The notes beneath the pieces were generated by a model. It did no database searches, was not told where the DNA came from, and saw only the letters and a program-made list of their open reading frames with translations. DNA of 64,000 bases from Macrostomum hystrix (Eukaryota > Platyhelminthes > Macrostomidae). Below, piece after piece: positions 45,953-58,555 of this stretch. Position 1 is the first letter of the stretch; every line of letters starts with the position of its first letter. Location: the NCBI GenBank assembly GCA_950097015.1, contig CATNEN010000003.1, forward strand, positions 9,653,501 to 9,717,500. The letters run 5' to 3'. Made by a program: the position numbers and the translations under genes.

Positions 45953-46729
45953 AGAAGAAGCAACAACACATCCTTCTAGCTTTTTCGTAGTATAATGGAA
46001 GATGCATCTTGACTTCTTTCTAGTTACTATATTTCACTTTTTCTAATCGATAAATATTTGATTGATTTCATGCATTTTTACGCTAGAAATATTTTTGGTA
46101 TTTTGTTCTGTATTAGTTGTCGCTTTCAAGCAGAGTTTGTTGCGCAGTCAGTGCCACATCCTAAACCGTTTTTCTTACTTTTTGGTGATGGGATTTTTTT
46201 GTTGCTTTTCATGGTTGCTATGCTTTTCAATCAATGTCTATTTTATAGCATTTTTCCAGTTTGCCAATTTTGTGACTTGAAGACTTGCTCACTTCAAGGC
46301 TTAAACTAAAGTTACATTTTTGCTTATATAATATTTTTACATAATAATGTGGCTTTTCTTAATTTTCAGAAGAGCCAAAGCAACCTTTTTAGGATTGTCT
46401 GGATACAGAAAAATAATTATGGAAAGCGAATTTATCCGCGAAACTCGCTCTTATGCTTTTCTATTCATTCTTTAGAGATAAGTTTTGGCCACTTTGCTGT
46501 TTTCTTTCTCATCCCAATAAATCTCCATTGTTACGTCAAATTTTTTCTTAAACAGTTTGTACTTCTGTGCTCTTTTATAAACACGAAATTTTTCTAATTT
46601 TTGGACATAAATCTACCTTATCTTTGAATTATTATATTCGCCATTGCTCGCCTTGAGTTTAAAAACTAAATTAAGAAGACAATTTAGTCTCTTAGAAGAC
46701 AATGTATCACCATCAGGTGACATCAAGTT
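45953..46729. other. 3' flank of the unrecognised gene, no gene seen
   Basis: AT-rich. An AATAAA lies near 46517. Upstream exons or the promoter of CCDC51 should be here or in the following array, but no coding exon was recognised. Confidence 0.35.
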
Positions 46730-46734
46730 TGTCG

Positions 46735-47395
46735 GCAATGTGACACTAAATTACGAATAATCATTTAGGTGACACTAAATTAGTCCTTTAGGTGGCACCA
46801 AATTACTCTAGAATGTGACAATAAATTAGTCCAACAGGTGACACTAAATTAGTCCAACAGGTGACACTAAATTAGTCCAACAGGTGACACTAAATTAGTC
46901 CAACAGGTGATACCCAATTAGCCCAAAAGGTGACACTAAATTAGTCCAACAGGTGACACCAATTTAGTCCAACAGGTGATACCCAATTAGCCCAACAGGT
47001 GACACTAAATTAGTCCAACAGGTGACACTCATTCAGCCCAACAGGTGATACCCAATTAGTCCAACAGGTGACACTAAATTAGTCCAACAGGTGACACTAA
47101 ATTAGTCCAACAGGTGACACGAAATTAGTCCAACAGGTGTCACTAAATTAGTCCAACAGGTGACACCCAATTAGTGCAACAGGTGACACTAAATTAGTCC
47201 AACAGGTGACACCCAATTAGTCCAACAGGTGACACTAAATTAGTCCAACAGGTGACACGAAATTAGTCCAACAGGTGACACGAAATTAGTCCAACAGGTG
47301 TCACTAAATTAGTCCAACAGGTGACACCCAATTAGTCCAACAGGTGACACCCAATTAGTCCAACAGGTGACACCAAATTAGTACAATAGGTGGCT
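46735..47395. repeat. 23-bp tandem array upstream of CCDC51
   Basis: About 28 copies of a 23-bp unit (CAGGTGACACTAAATTAGTC plus CAA), with CCCAATTAG and GATACC variants. On the sense strand of CCDC51 each unit contains CAG|GTGACA, a plausible 5' splice site. The array ends 100 bp before the 3' splice site of the first seen CCDC51 exon. Confidence 0.95.
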
Positions 47396-47496
47396 GTCTC
47401 TACAAATCCTTACTTTGCGTAACTTTAAGACCTGACTGACTTGTTTTGTTTATCATAATTTTAAAATGCCCTTTTTAAAACGCATCCTATTTACAG

Positions 47497-47633
47497 GCTC
47501 AATCAAGTCTTTCCGCGGCGGCTCTAGTTGCCATTAGATCATCGACTAGATTCGGTCGTCATAGTTTATTGTTAAAATTAAACTTTAAGCCCTACCATGC
47601 AGCATATTCCACCACTGGCGGTGGGAATGTGCC

Positions 47634-47667
<34 letters not shown>

Positions 47668-48817
47668 GAACAGTCGGCTTCTTTGATACTTAACTATTTT
47701 AATTCCGTCACTCGTTGGTACGAGTCTTTAATCGGTCTGGACGAGGTTCGCCGGGCTCAACAGGCCGTCCTCACAGCCGAGGAACGCTTCCTAGACTGCC
47801 AACAGGCTAGGCGCACACTGCAGCAGCAGCAGCAGGCACTCGGCATGGAACGAGACAGACTAGAACTGGAGATGGACAAGTATCAGAAGGGCGAGGATAA
47901 ATATTTGCAGTTGATATTGCGCGAGCACGATTTGATTAAATCTGAGCAGAGCCTTACTCAACGGGTGCAGGTGAGATGCCTTCGAGAACTATACTGCAGT
48001 TTTTAGCAGAACCACTGATAGTAGGCTGTAGCCTTTGGGCTACTCGTAGTAGCCTAGTGGTTAGAGCGTCGGACTAAAGACTTAGTCCGATAGGTCGGGG
48101 GTTCGATTCCCTACTCCACTGAAAAACAGAAAATATTCTTGGCCTTTAGCATCATACTTAACTCTGCATTGCTTCAGTTCATCCAGCTGTTAAATGGGTA
48201 CCAGCATTAGCTGAGGTAATTGAGGGTGGGTGTGGCGTCCCACCAGTTAATGGACTGAACAGGCGTACGCAACCCTCAGAAGGTGTCATGTTCTATAATC
48301 AATTGTGTCATTTTCATAATGATTTTCATAATTAGCCTGTGTGACTCCCGTCTACAAAACTCCGCAGGCCGCTGAGCACGAGGAGAGGAAGAAATTTGGT
48401 CAATTATCGGCCGCATTCAGGGCCAGCCACGAGCAGGAGCGAGCTCACAGCGAGCGAACCAAGTACTGGACTCTGATTGGCTCCGTAGCTGGCACCCTGC
48501 TGGGCCTCGGCGCCGCCTCTCTGCACCGCTGGCTTAGATTAAGAGAAGCTAAAGAGAATCAATTATTAGCCGAGGCACTGCGCGATCAAGCCGATCAATT
48601 GAATAGCTTATTGGCTAGCTTGGCCACAGCTACTACTGCTAGTAGTACGGAATCAGTTGCATTATTATCAACGGAAGGCTGCAGTGAACAGAAATTGGAG
48701 TTGCTAGTAGATTCTGGAATGCGCAGAACTGCTGCTGCTGCTGGCTTGGCAGCTATTGCTGGCTGCGGCTTAGCCTTGGCCATTGTTAGATTATTTAGTG
48801 CTGCATCATCTTCCTAA
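47497..48817 (+). CDS. CCDC51: CCDC51/MITOK-like mitochondrial coiled-coil membrane protein (5' exon not found)
   Basis: Exons seen: 47497-47970 (acceptor TTTACAG|GCT, donor CAG|GTGAGA) and 48368-48817 (acceptor CTCCGCAG|GCC). Both are phase 0, giving 307 residues without an initiating ATG in frame, so a short upstream exon is missing. The N-terminus is Arg/Ser-rich with no acid (AIRSSTRFGRHSLLLKLNFK), like a mitochondrial presequence. A polyQ run follows. The core WYESLIGLDEVRRAQQAVLT AEERF, then a coiled coil, then KKFGQLSAAFRASHEQERAH SERTKYWTLIGSVAGTLLGL matches CCDC51. A first transmembrane segment is in that last block; a second (AGLAAIAGCGLALAIVRLF) is at the C-terminus. In vertebrates CCDC51 is the pore subunit of a mitochondrial ATP-sensitive potassium channel. 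The window protein is shorter than the human one between the two membrane segments. Confidence 0.85.
48046..48292 (+). mobile_element. tRNA-derived SINE, copy in the CCDC51 intron
   Basis: The head has A box TAGCCTAGTGG (48050-48060) and B box GGTTCGATTCC (48100-48110), both matching Pol III consensus. Partly paired ends (GTAGTAG with CTACTCC) recall a tRNA acceptor stem. The body contains ACTTAACTCTGCATTGCTTC, CAGCTGTTAAATGGGTACC, AGCATTAGCTG, GAGGGTGGGTGTGGCGT and ATGGACTGAACAG, shared with the copy in TBC1D31 intron 4. It lies inside the intron 47971-48367, in sense orientation. Confidence 0.88.
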
Positions 48818-48944
48818 TATCAATGTTCAAGCCTTTTCTGTATAGTGATTTAGATTCGCTTATTTGTGTGGCTGTATATTGGAATTCTTCGTTAAATCTA
48901 TGACGATCACGGCTTGGTTATTCATAACTGTCTTTTCCCTGTCT

Positions 48945-50415
48945 GTCTAACTCTTTTTCCATCCCCTGACTGTCTCTACCCTGTCTGTCTCTCTCTGTCT
49001 GTCTCTCCCTGTCTGTCTCTCCCTGTCTGTCTCTCCCTTTCTGTCTCTCCCTGTCTGTCTCTGTCTGTCTCTACCCTGCCTGTCTCTCTCTGTCTGTCTC
49101 TCCCTGTCTGTCTCTCTCTGTCTGTCTCTCCCTGTCTGTCTCTCCCTTTCTGTCTCTCCCTGTCTGTCTCTGTCTGTCTCTACCCTGCCTGTCTCTCTCT
49201 GTCTGTCTCTCCCTGTCTGTCTCTGTTTGTCTCTCCCTGTCTGTCTCTACCCTGTCTGTCTCTCTCTGTCTCTACCCTGTCTGTCTGTCTCTCCCTGTCT
49301 GTCTCTACCCTGTCTGTGCCTCCCTGTCTGTCTCTACCCTGTCTGTCTCTCCCTGCCTGTCTCTGTCTGTCTCTCTCTGTCTGTCCCTCCCTGTCTGTCT
49401 TCCCCTGTCTGTCTCTCCCTGTCTGTCTCTGTTTGTCTCTCCCTGTCTGTCTCTACCCTGTCTGTCTCTCCCTGCCTGTCTCTGTCTGTCTCTCTCTGTC
49501 TGTCCCTCCCTGTCTGTCTTCCCCTGTCTGTCTCTCCCTGTCTGTCTCTGTTTGTCTCTCCCTGTCTGTCTCTCTCTGTCTCTACCCTGTCTGTCTGTCT
49601 CTCCCTGTCTGTCTCTACCCTGTCTGTGCCTCCCTGTCTGTCTCTACCCTGTCTGTCTCTCCCTGCCTGTCTCTGTCTGTCTCTCTCTGTCTGTCCCTCC
49701 CTGTCTGTCTTCCCCTGTCTGTCTCTCCCTGTCTGTCTCTGTCTGTCTCTCCCTGTCTGTCTCTCCCTGTCTGTCTCTGTCTGTCTCTCTCTGTCTGTCC
49801 CTCCCTGTCTGTCTTCCCCTGTCTGTCTCTCCCTGTCTGTCTCTGTCTGTCTCTCTCTGTCTGTCTCTACCCTGTCTGTCTCTGTCTGTCTCTACCCTGC
49901 CTGTCTCTCTCTGTCTGTCTCTCCCTGTCTGTCTCTGTTTGTCTCTCCCTGTCTGTCTCTACCCTGTCTGTCTGTCTCTCCCTGTCTGTCTCTACCCTGT
50001 CTGTGCCTCCCTGTCTGTCTCTACCCTGTCTGTCTCTACCCTGTCTGTCTCTCCCTGTCTGTCTCTGTCTGTATCTCTCTGTCTGTCCCTCCCTGTCTGT
50101 CTTCCCCTGTCTGTCTCTCCCTGTCTGTCTCTGTCTGTCTGTCTCTACCCTGTCTGTCTCTCTCTCTGTCTGTCTCTCCCTGTCTGTCCCTCCCTGTCTG
50201 TCTCTCCCTGTCTGTCTCTCCCTGTCTGTCTCTGTCTGTCTCTCCCTGTCTGTCTCTACCCTGTCTGTCTCTCTCTCTGTCTGTCTCTCCCTGTCTGTCC
50301 CTCCCTGTCTGTCTTCCCCTGTCTGTCTCTCCCTGTCTGTCCGTCCCTGTCTGTCTTCCCCTGTCTGTCTCTCCCTGTCTGTCCGTCCCTGTCTGTCCCT
50401 CCCTGTCTGTCCCCC
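48945..50415 (+). repeat. CTGTCTGTCTCTCCCTGTCT-type pyrimidine array after CCDC51
   Basis: A 1.5-kb array of CTGTCTGTCTCT with CCC, TACC, TTT and TTCCCC insertions. Larger blocks of several hundred bp recur (for example, the TTCCCCTGTCTGTCTCTCCC word at 49400, 49520, 49710, 49815 and 50100). It starts about 125 bp after the CCDC51 stop. The 572-residue open frame across it is an artefact. Confidence 0.95.
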
Positions 50416-50420
50416 ACGCT

Positions 50421-51303
50421 CAACTATGTCTTCCTGTTTTCGTCTGTTCTCTTTATCTACAAATGTATCTATAACTTTCTCTTTCCGATGTTTTGTGTTT
50501 TCAATTGTCTGCTTGTCACCCTCAATATTCAGTCTTTTGAAATGCTTCATCGAAGCAATGTTACGTAGGTTATTTAGTGTTTGTGGACTAAAGCATAACC
50601 GAGTGGTAAACAGTTTTTTTCTTACTCTATAATAGAAATAAACTTGATGCTTATAGATTTAGCATTTTATTAGGTTAAATTTATAACCAAATGGATGAAT
50701 TCGAGTTTTACCTAGTTATATAAGGCACAAAAGTATTTCCTGTTATTTTCATGATTTTATAGTTGATCTTCTTTCATGCTTATGTTTAACTTTAACAAAC
50801 TAAACTTTAACAACACCATCCCTGTGAGTTATGTTAGCTAAGATTGTTGTTATACTCGTATTAAAAAACGAATTTAGAAATCATGAAAATACATTGTCAA
50901 GGAAAAGAATAATTTTTTTAATGAATGTAGTTTTACTTTTTATAATTGTTTTTTTTCACTGTACTACCAATCTGTTCTCGACAATAGAACAGTAGCACAG
51001 CCGCTTAGCCCAGTTAATGCTGGTTACTCATTTTACTGCTCACTGTACTCAAGCTATAAAGTATTAAGCGTCTTGCACAATTAGACAAACAGTATTCCCC
51101 TAAGCTCTTCTTAGTCTAAGCTTTAAACGTGGTACTACAAGCCTGACAAGTGGTCAGAAAGAATATTCTAATTATATATCAATTCCAGTTGACTTGACAA
51201 AGGTGCAACCTCGTCAAACGCATCCTTCATTGACGAGGCTAATAATCCCATAGTAAATTTTCACAAATCTCCATTGAAGTAATTAACTAGAAAGTGCACA
51301 GCA
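50421..51303. other. Intergenic region between CCDC51 and BRF1
   Basis: AT-rich. It carries AATAAA at 50637-50642, the first canonical poly(A) signal after the CCDC51 stop, so the CCDC51 3'UTR may include the whole pyrimidine array. The BRF1 promoter should lie toward the right end; no TATA box stands out. Confidence 0.4.
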
Positions 51304-54300
51304 ATGGACTCCAAGCCATCATCGAAGCTCAATTGTCGTCATTGCGGCAGCTCGGAGATCAATGAGGATCGTAGACGCGGCGACACAGTCTGTATGAACT
51401 GCGGCGCCGTGCTAGAAGAGGGCATGATTGTTAACGAGGTGGAATTTCAAGATAGCGCGGCTGGTAGCGCTCAGGTCTGTGTACACTTATTTTGCCTGAG
51501 TAGAGTTTTATGCTTGCTGCCTTAATAGTTGCCTTCTGTTTTTATGCATCTTTTGTTACTCTGTTTCTTACACTCTTACCTCTTTCTGCTTCTTTCCTCT
51601 CATTTCTTATCATATTGTCACTTTTCCTCTCTTATCTTCTTCTCTTATCTCCTCTTCTATCCGCCCTTTCATCTCATTTTATCTCCTCTATCATCTAATT
51701 TTTAATCTCCTCTCCTCTCCTCTCCTGTCCTGTCCTCTCCTCTCCTCTCCTGTCCTGTCCTCTCCTCTCCTATCCTCTGCTCTCTTCTCCTGTCCTGTCC
51801 TGTCCTCTCGTCTCCTTTCCTCTCCTCTGCTCTCTTCTCCTGTCCTGTCCTGTCCTGTCCTGTCCTCTCCTCTCCTCTGCTCTATTCTCCTGTCCTGTCC
51901 TCTCCTCTCCTCTCCTCTCATGTCCTCTCCTCTCCTGTCCTCTGCTCTCTTCTCCTGTCCTGTCCTGTCCTGTCCTGTCCTCTCCTCTCCTCTGCTCTCT
52001 TCTCCTGTCCTGTCCTGTCCTGTCCTGTCCTCTCCTCTCCTCTGCTCTATTCTCCTGTCCTGTCCTGTCCTCTCCTCTCCTCTCCTCTCCTCTCCTCTCC
52101 TCTCATGTCCTCTCCTCTCCTGTCCTCTCCTCTCTTCTCCTGTCCTGTCATGTCATGTCCTGTCCTCTCTTCTCCTGTTCTGTCCTGTCCTGTCCTCTCC
52201 TCTCCTCTCCTCTCCTCTGCTCTTTTCTCCTATCCTGTCCTCTCCTCTCCTCTCCTCTGCTCTCTTCTCCTATCCTCTCCTCTCCTCTCCTCTCCTCTCC
52301 TCTGCTCTTTTCTCCTATCCTGTCCTCTCCTCTCCTCTCCTCTGCTCTCTTCTCCTGTCCTCTCTTCTCCTCTCCTCTCCTCTCCTACCCTATCTTCTCC
52401 TACCCTATCCTCTCCTACCCTATCCTCTCCTACCCTATCCTCTCCTACCCTATCCTCTTCTCTCCTGTCCTGTCCTCACCTCTGCTCTGCTCTCCTCCCC
52501 TCTCCTCAATCCTCACCTTAGATCTACTTTCCTCTTCCATCACCTCTCTGATGGTGTCTCTCAGACATCTCTAAGTTGTATCAAACATAGATCAAAATTC
52601 TCTCCTACCTGGCCAGGTGATCGGCCAATTCATGGCGAACGACTCGTCCGGCTTCCTACCAGGCAGCGCCAGTTTAGCCAGCAAGCTGGGATTCCAGCGC
52701 GAGTCGCGTCAGTTAACACTGAACAATGCCAGGCGCCGCCTTCAACAGGTCGGTGGTCAATTGCGCCTCACCCAGCACCAGATTGACATGGCCTATAATT
52801 TCTATCGGACAATTCTGAATCGAGGCTGGACTAGGGGTCGCAAAGTGAATTACGTCATCGCTGCCTGTCTGTACATTGTCTGCCGCACCGAGGGAACGCA
52901 TCATATGCTGCTGGATCTCAGCGATTTGCTGCAGGTTTGGCCCATAGACAGTGTCGGGTGGGCCAGGGACCGGCAACCTCCGGTCCGTCCCTGCCTATCT
53001 GCATATCTGCATATCTCCCCTGCCTAATCTCAGTCCTGGTCACCTCTCCCCTGCCTCATCTCACTCCTGGTCACCTCTCCCCTGCCTCATCTCACTCCTG
53101 GTCACCTCTCCCTGCCTCATCTCAGTCCTTGTCATCTCTCCCCTGCCTCATCTCACTCCTGATCACATCTCCCCTGCCTCATCTCACTCCTGGTCACCTC
53201 TCCCCTGCCTCATCTCACTCCTGGTCACCTCTCCCCTGCCTCATCTCACTCCTGGTCACCTCTCCCCTGCCTCATCTCACTCCTGGTCACCTCTCCCCTG
53301 CCTCATCTCACTCCTGGTCACCTCTCCCCTGCCTCATCTCACTCCTGGTCACCTCTTCCCTGCCTCATCTCACTCCTGGTCACCTCTCCCCTGCCTCATC
53401 TCACTCCTGGTCACCTCTCCCCTGCCTCATCTCACTCCTGATCACATCTCCCCTGCCTCATCTCACTCCTGGTCGCCTCTCCCCTGCCTCATCTCACTCC
53501 TGGTCACCTCTCCCCTGCCTCATCTCACTCCTGGTCACCTCTCCCCTGCCTCATCTCTTCCATGTCGTATTCCACACTCAATCCAGCCCGCTTCTCTTTC
53601 CTTCTAAGTGTCCTTCTAATTGACACATTTTCTATATTCGTCTAAAAATTCAAACTCCCGACTTTTTAGTCGCGACCAGTCCATGGACTAAACAGCTGTT
53701 ACACAACCTTCGGATACCTTTGCCATTCTATTGACATATTGTTGCGTTATCACCCGAACTCTCAGGTGAATGTTTACGTACTCGGTCGCAGCTACACTGA
53801 GATAGCCAAGCGTCTGTGTATCAACATCCCTGCTCTAGATCCCTGCCTGTATATTCAAAGATTTGCACAGAAGCTGGAATTCGGCGATAGATCTCGCGAA
53901 GTTGAAACCACGGCTATGCGACTGTTGCAGCGAATGAAGAAGGACTGGATCGCTGTCGGTAGGCGACCGGCTGGTTTGGCGGCCTCCGCTCTGCTGGTTG
54001 CTGGGCGATTGCATAATTATAATCGCACTGTAGAGGACGTTGCTAGGTGGGTTTCAATGGTAACTGAATTTGTTTTAATTGAGGCGTTTGAAGCGTAAAA
54101 TTGTTATTAAATTTGCCTTTCTTGGTGATAATATGCCTGCTACTGTGATAATATCTAGTGGATAATTTGCCTACTTAGGGAATACTTTTTTTACTTGGGA
54201 TAACTTGTTTACTGTGGGAATAGTTTTTTACTAATTTTTTTATAATTCGTTTACTTAATGATAATTTCGAAATTTTCGAACATTTAGCCAAATATGGAAT

Positions 54301-57300
54301 AGTCTGTCTACTAGGATAGGAAACTACTGGGAATTATATAGTTTTTCGATTCGGCGATTTTTAGCTTCTAGAAGATCATCTGATCACTGGAGGAATCATT
54401 TTCTGCTTGGTGGGGGTCATAATTTGCTATTTTTTTTAGTTTCCTTATATTTAGAATACTAATTTGTTAACAAAAACAGGGTAAATTCGACAATCAACAG
54501 GAGAATTTGACTACTAAAGATACTGGAGATAACTGTTATTGTATACTTTATCTTGCAAAAGCTTTGATTAATATGATCATAAGACTTATAGTCACATGAC
54601 TTTTTAAACGTCGAAGTCAATTTTTTTAATTAGTATGTTTTTATAGAATCTGGATTCAAACGAATCTTTAATTTTTACGAATCTGAATTTTAACGAGTCT
54701 GGATTTTAACGAATCTGGATTTTAACGAGTCTAGGTTATAACGAATCTAGATTTTAACGAATCTGGGTTTAAACGAATCTGGATTTTAACGAATCTGGAT
54801 TTTATCTAATCTGAATTTAACGAATCTGGATTTTAACGAATCTGGATTTTAACGAGTCTAGGTTATAACGAATCTGGATTTTAACGAGTCTAGGTTATAA
54901 CGAATCTAGATTTTAACGAATCTGGGTTTAAACGAATCTGGATTTTAACGAATCTGGATTTTATCTAATCTGGATTTTAACGAATCTGGATTTTAACGAA
55001 TCTGGATTTCAGCGAATCTGGATTTTATCGAATCTGGATTTTAACGAATCTGGATTTTAATGAATCTGGGTTTTAACGAATCTGGATTTTAACGAAGCTG
55101 GATTTTAACGAGTCTAGGTTATAACGAATCTAGATTTTAACGAATCTGGATTTTAAACAATCTGGATTTTAACGAATCTGGATTTTAACAAATCTGGATT
55201 TTAACAAATCTGAATTTTAACGAATCTGGATTTTAGCGAATCTGAACTTTTTAACAGAAATTTGTTTTAACACTTTTTTTTAATAAAAAACGTTGATGTT
55301 GTAGACTTGTTGTATTAATTAGATTCTTACTCACCTGCACACCCGCACAGAATCGCCAAGATCAGCGAACAGACGGCCAGAAAACGCCTACAAGAATTCG
55401 CTAAAACTCCCAGTTCGACCCTCACTATTGAAGAATTTCTCAGCGTCGACTATGAAGGCGAGCACGATCCGCCGGCGTTTTTGGAGGGCCTGCGACGGGC
55501 CGGCACCGACAAAGACGAGGCCGATTTGGACAGGATGTGCAAGGAGGTTGGGGAACTCGAGGCCCTGATCGATAGGGAAATGGAGAAACTGCAGGTGAGT
55601 TCGCTTGGCCAATTGGTCTTAAATTTTTTTAGTTTTGCTGATCAGTACCTTAAGGTTTTGGTAGTTGAGTAGATTAGGGTATAGAGTCGGTTGTTAGAAC
55701 AGGATGTCGGGTAGGCTAGCAGATAAGGATGTAGGGTAGGTTAGTAGATAAGGATTTAGATTAGGTTTGTAGATTGGGGTTAAGGGTAGGTTAGTAGATA
55801 AGGATGTGGATTGGATTTGTAGATTGGGGGGGTTAAGGGTAGGTTGGTATATAAGGATGTAGAGTAGGTTAGTAGACTAGGGTGTAGGGTAGGTTAGTAG
55901 ACTAGGGTGTAGGGTAGGTTAGTAGATTAGGATTTAGGGCAGTTTTATTAGCATGATTATTTCAGTTCATAAAAGTACATCAAAACTTACCAAAGTTACG
56001 ATCGCAATTTTATTAGCTAGAGGCAATAATATGATATGGGTTTTGTCCTGTTCTGAAGTAGACAATCAAAAAAGTCAAACTCTTTTGAGCCGTTTAAGAT
56101 AAAAAGATAATTATTTTTTCGCAGGAGTCCGTGGGCACTGATATATTACTACTCACACGGGTGTACACGTCTGCCCTGACTTTCTCATCGTCAGCCAGTG
56201 TACACTGTCATCGCTGTGCCTAGCCGCCGATTCGAGCCGCTTTTGTAGTAAATAATCTATCATGTATTGTAATAATATGATTGTCTAGGAGCGAAGAGTC
56301 CGCGGCATCGTCTCCGGTCTGTTCAACGCCGCGGCCGCCGCCACCGGCGGTTCGGCCACTTCAGCGGCGTCGACTTCAGCTGCAGCCGCGGCTGCGTCCG
56401 CGTCGTCGAAATCCGGCGCTGTCGACATGGCCGGCGCTACCAACAAGTCAGACGCTGCCGCGCAATTCCTATTAAACTGCGACGATGCCGAAGTTAACCT
56501 AAGCGCTCGCCACGTGCTCAAAGACGCCCTTGAAGGCGTGGTTGACGCTGAAGAATTAGAATGCTGCGTTGACGATCTGCATCAGGCGGTTGCTGCGGCG
56601 CCTAGTCAGGAGCCGCCTCAGGCTCAGCTGGAAGCCACTCAGAGTCACGGAGTTGATCACATGATGGCCGCCGTTGGTATCGATATGAAGCCAACATTGA
56701 ATTCCTCAGCTAGTGCTAGCAGCTGGCCATTGGATGTTAAGGTTTGTACTTTTAATTTCCATGAAATCCGAAATATTCATCGATATAAGACCCCTTTCTA
56801 TAATGTGCTGATTCTTAATCGCTATAATTTGAATTTAAGTACACAATATTACTGTAATCAGTTTGTTGGCATAATGTATCTATCAAAAAATCCGTTTATT
56901 AGTTTAAGCATATTCTTATTAGAGATTAAAGATTAGAGATAATCTTTCCAATAGAATCATCTGTTTGCTCATGTAATCCATTTAATAAGACAGTTGGTTC
57001 AATACATCATTTTATTGTGTGTGTTTATGATTACTGACTTTAGTTTCGCATCCCCAAGATTAAGAGAGATAATCCGTTACATGAAAAATCCCCACGTCGT
57101 TTCCTCTCGAACTATAATCCAGCCAAATGCGTCCTCTGCCAGCCACGAGAATGAATCTGAAACAGGCGAACTGAGCCTTGAAGGCATCGACGATGACGAG
57201 CTGGAGCGCGAGTATCTGCTCAGCCGTCGCGAGGTGCTCATTAAGGCCCGCGACTGGTATCGCCGGAATGCCGACTGGCTGCGCGAGTCCGAGAAGCGGC

Positions 57301-58466
57301 GCGCCAGAAACGCCGCCGCAGCAGCCGCCGCCGCATCGGCAGCCGATATCGACGCTGACGATGACGCCGCTTTGGCCGCAGTCGCAGCCGCAGCTGCCAC
57401 TCCGAGGAGGCGAGCGAAGCGTACAGCTCACGTCAGCGGCATCCACACGACTGAGCAGGCTATTGAAGTGGCTATCAGGTTAGCTGTGTTCTAAAAATAG
57501 AAACTGGCTCCCGCGAACACGGGAATTCCCAAGGCCGGGGGTTTCCTTAGATAGTACATTAGGTTTGAGAGAGGCAAAAAATGGACATATTTGTCACAAG
57601 AACCACTTGCAAAAGATGGACGGGACACTTCGTTTCTTGGAAAATTTATGAAATGAAGATTTCATGAAAAATGCACTAGTAGGATACGAACTTTTCTTTT
57701 TCACAATAAAATGTGGATAAATTTTTAAGCAGATCCAAGCAGATATATGAATATCAATTATTAATAAATAAAGCCTCTTAAAATTCGTTGACACAACATG
57801 TTTTGAAAGTTCTATTAAATGAGCAGCATTATATCTGCTTCCAATTAAAAGTTATCAAGAATTTTATGTAAAACAATTTTTCGATGAAGATCTGCCTTTA
57901 ATAAAATTTCCGAGAAACGAAGTGTCCCGTCCTTCTTCTAGTGGTCCTTGATTTACGGCCGAAGAAAACGGACTTATGGCCCCTACGAAAGGGACGAAAA
58001 ACGGATTTTTTCCCCCGCTGAGCTAAAAATAGCATCAGATTCGTGAATGTTTAATTACACAGCCGCATGACTAGAAAGTTGTTGTGTCACTTGGGTTAAG
58101 ACTCGAACTGCCGACCTCTCGGTCAGAATTCCCCTGAAACTCCGAGCTCTGTTTGTTTTTTTTAAAGTACTTCTTTCGAATTTCATTACTGTTTTTCAGA
58201 TCCAAGCGGGCCCTATCTTCAAAGATCAATTACGAAGCGTTGAAACTGCTGTCCGAACCGTTGATGAAGCAGCAGCCGTCGGATGAGGCTGCAGCTAGTG
58301 GGCCCGCTGCTGCTAGCTCCGGATCGAATCCGATCGCCAAAACTGAACCTTCAACCAATAATTCTACAGAGTCAACATCGTCTGCATCGGCACAGCCTCT
58401 GCCAGCTGTTTTGTCTGTCTTTATAAAATCGCCGCCGTTAGACGAGCCATCGGGATCGGCGACATC

Positions 58467-58555
<89 letters not shown>

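Noticed and set aside
48046-48118. Possible functional tRNA gene
   Set aside because: Stem pairing is incomplete and the sequence is joined to a body shared with another locus, so it is a SINE head.
48914-50632. A 572-codon frame of Cys/Leu/Ser/Val repeats
   Set aside because: It follows the pyrimidine array exactly and no conserved domain appears; stop-free simple repeat.
52937-53623. Two frames of over 200 codons in BRF1 intron 2
   Set aside because: They read through the 31-bp array; BRF1 exon phases skip this region.
55668-55945. Telomere-like repeat (GGGTAGG words)
   Set aside because: The unit is about 24 bp and irregular; it does not match TTAGGG-type telomeric repeats.
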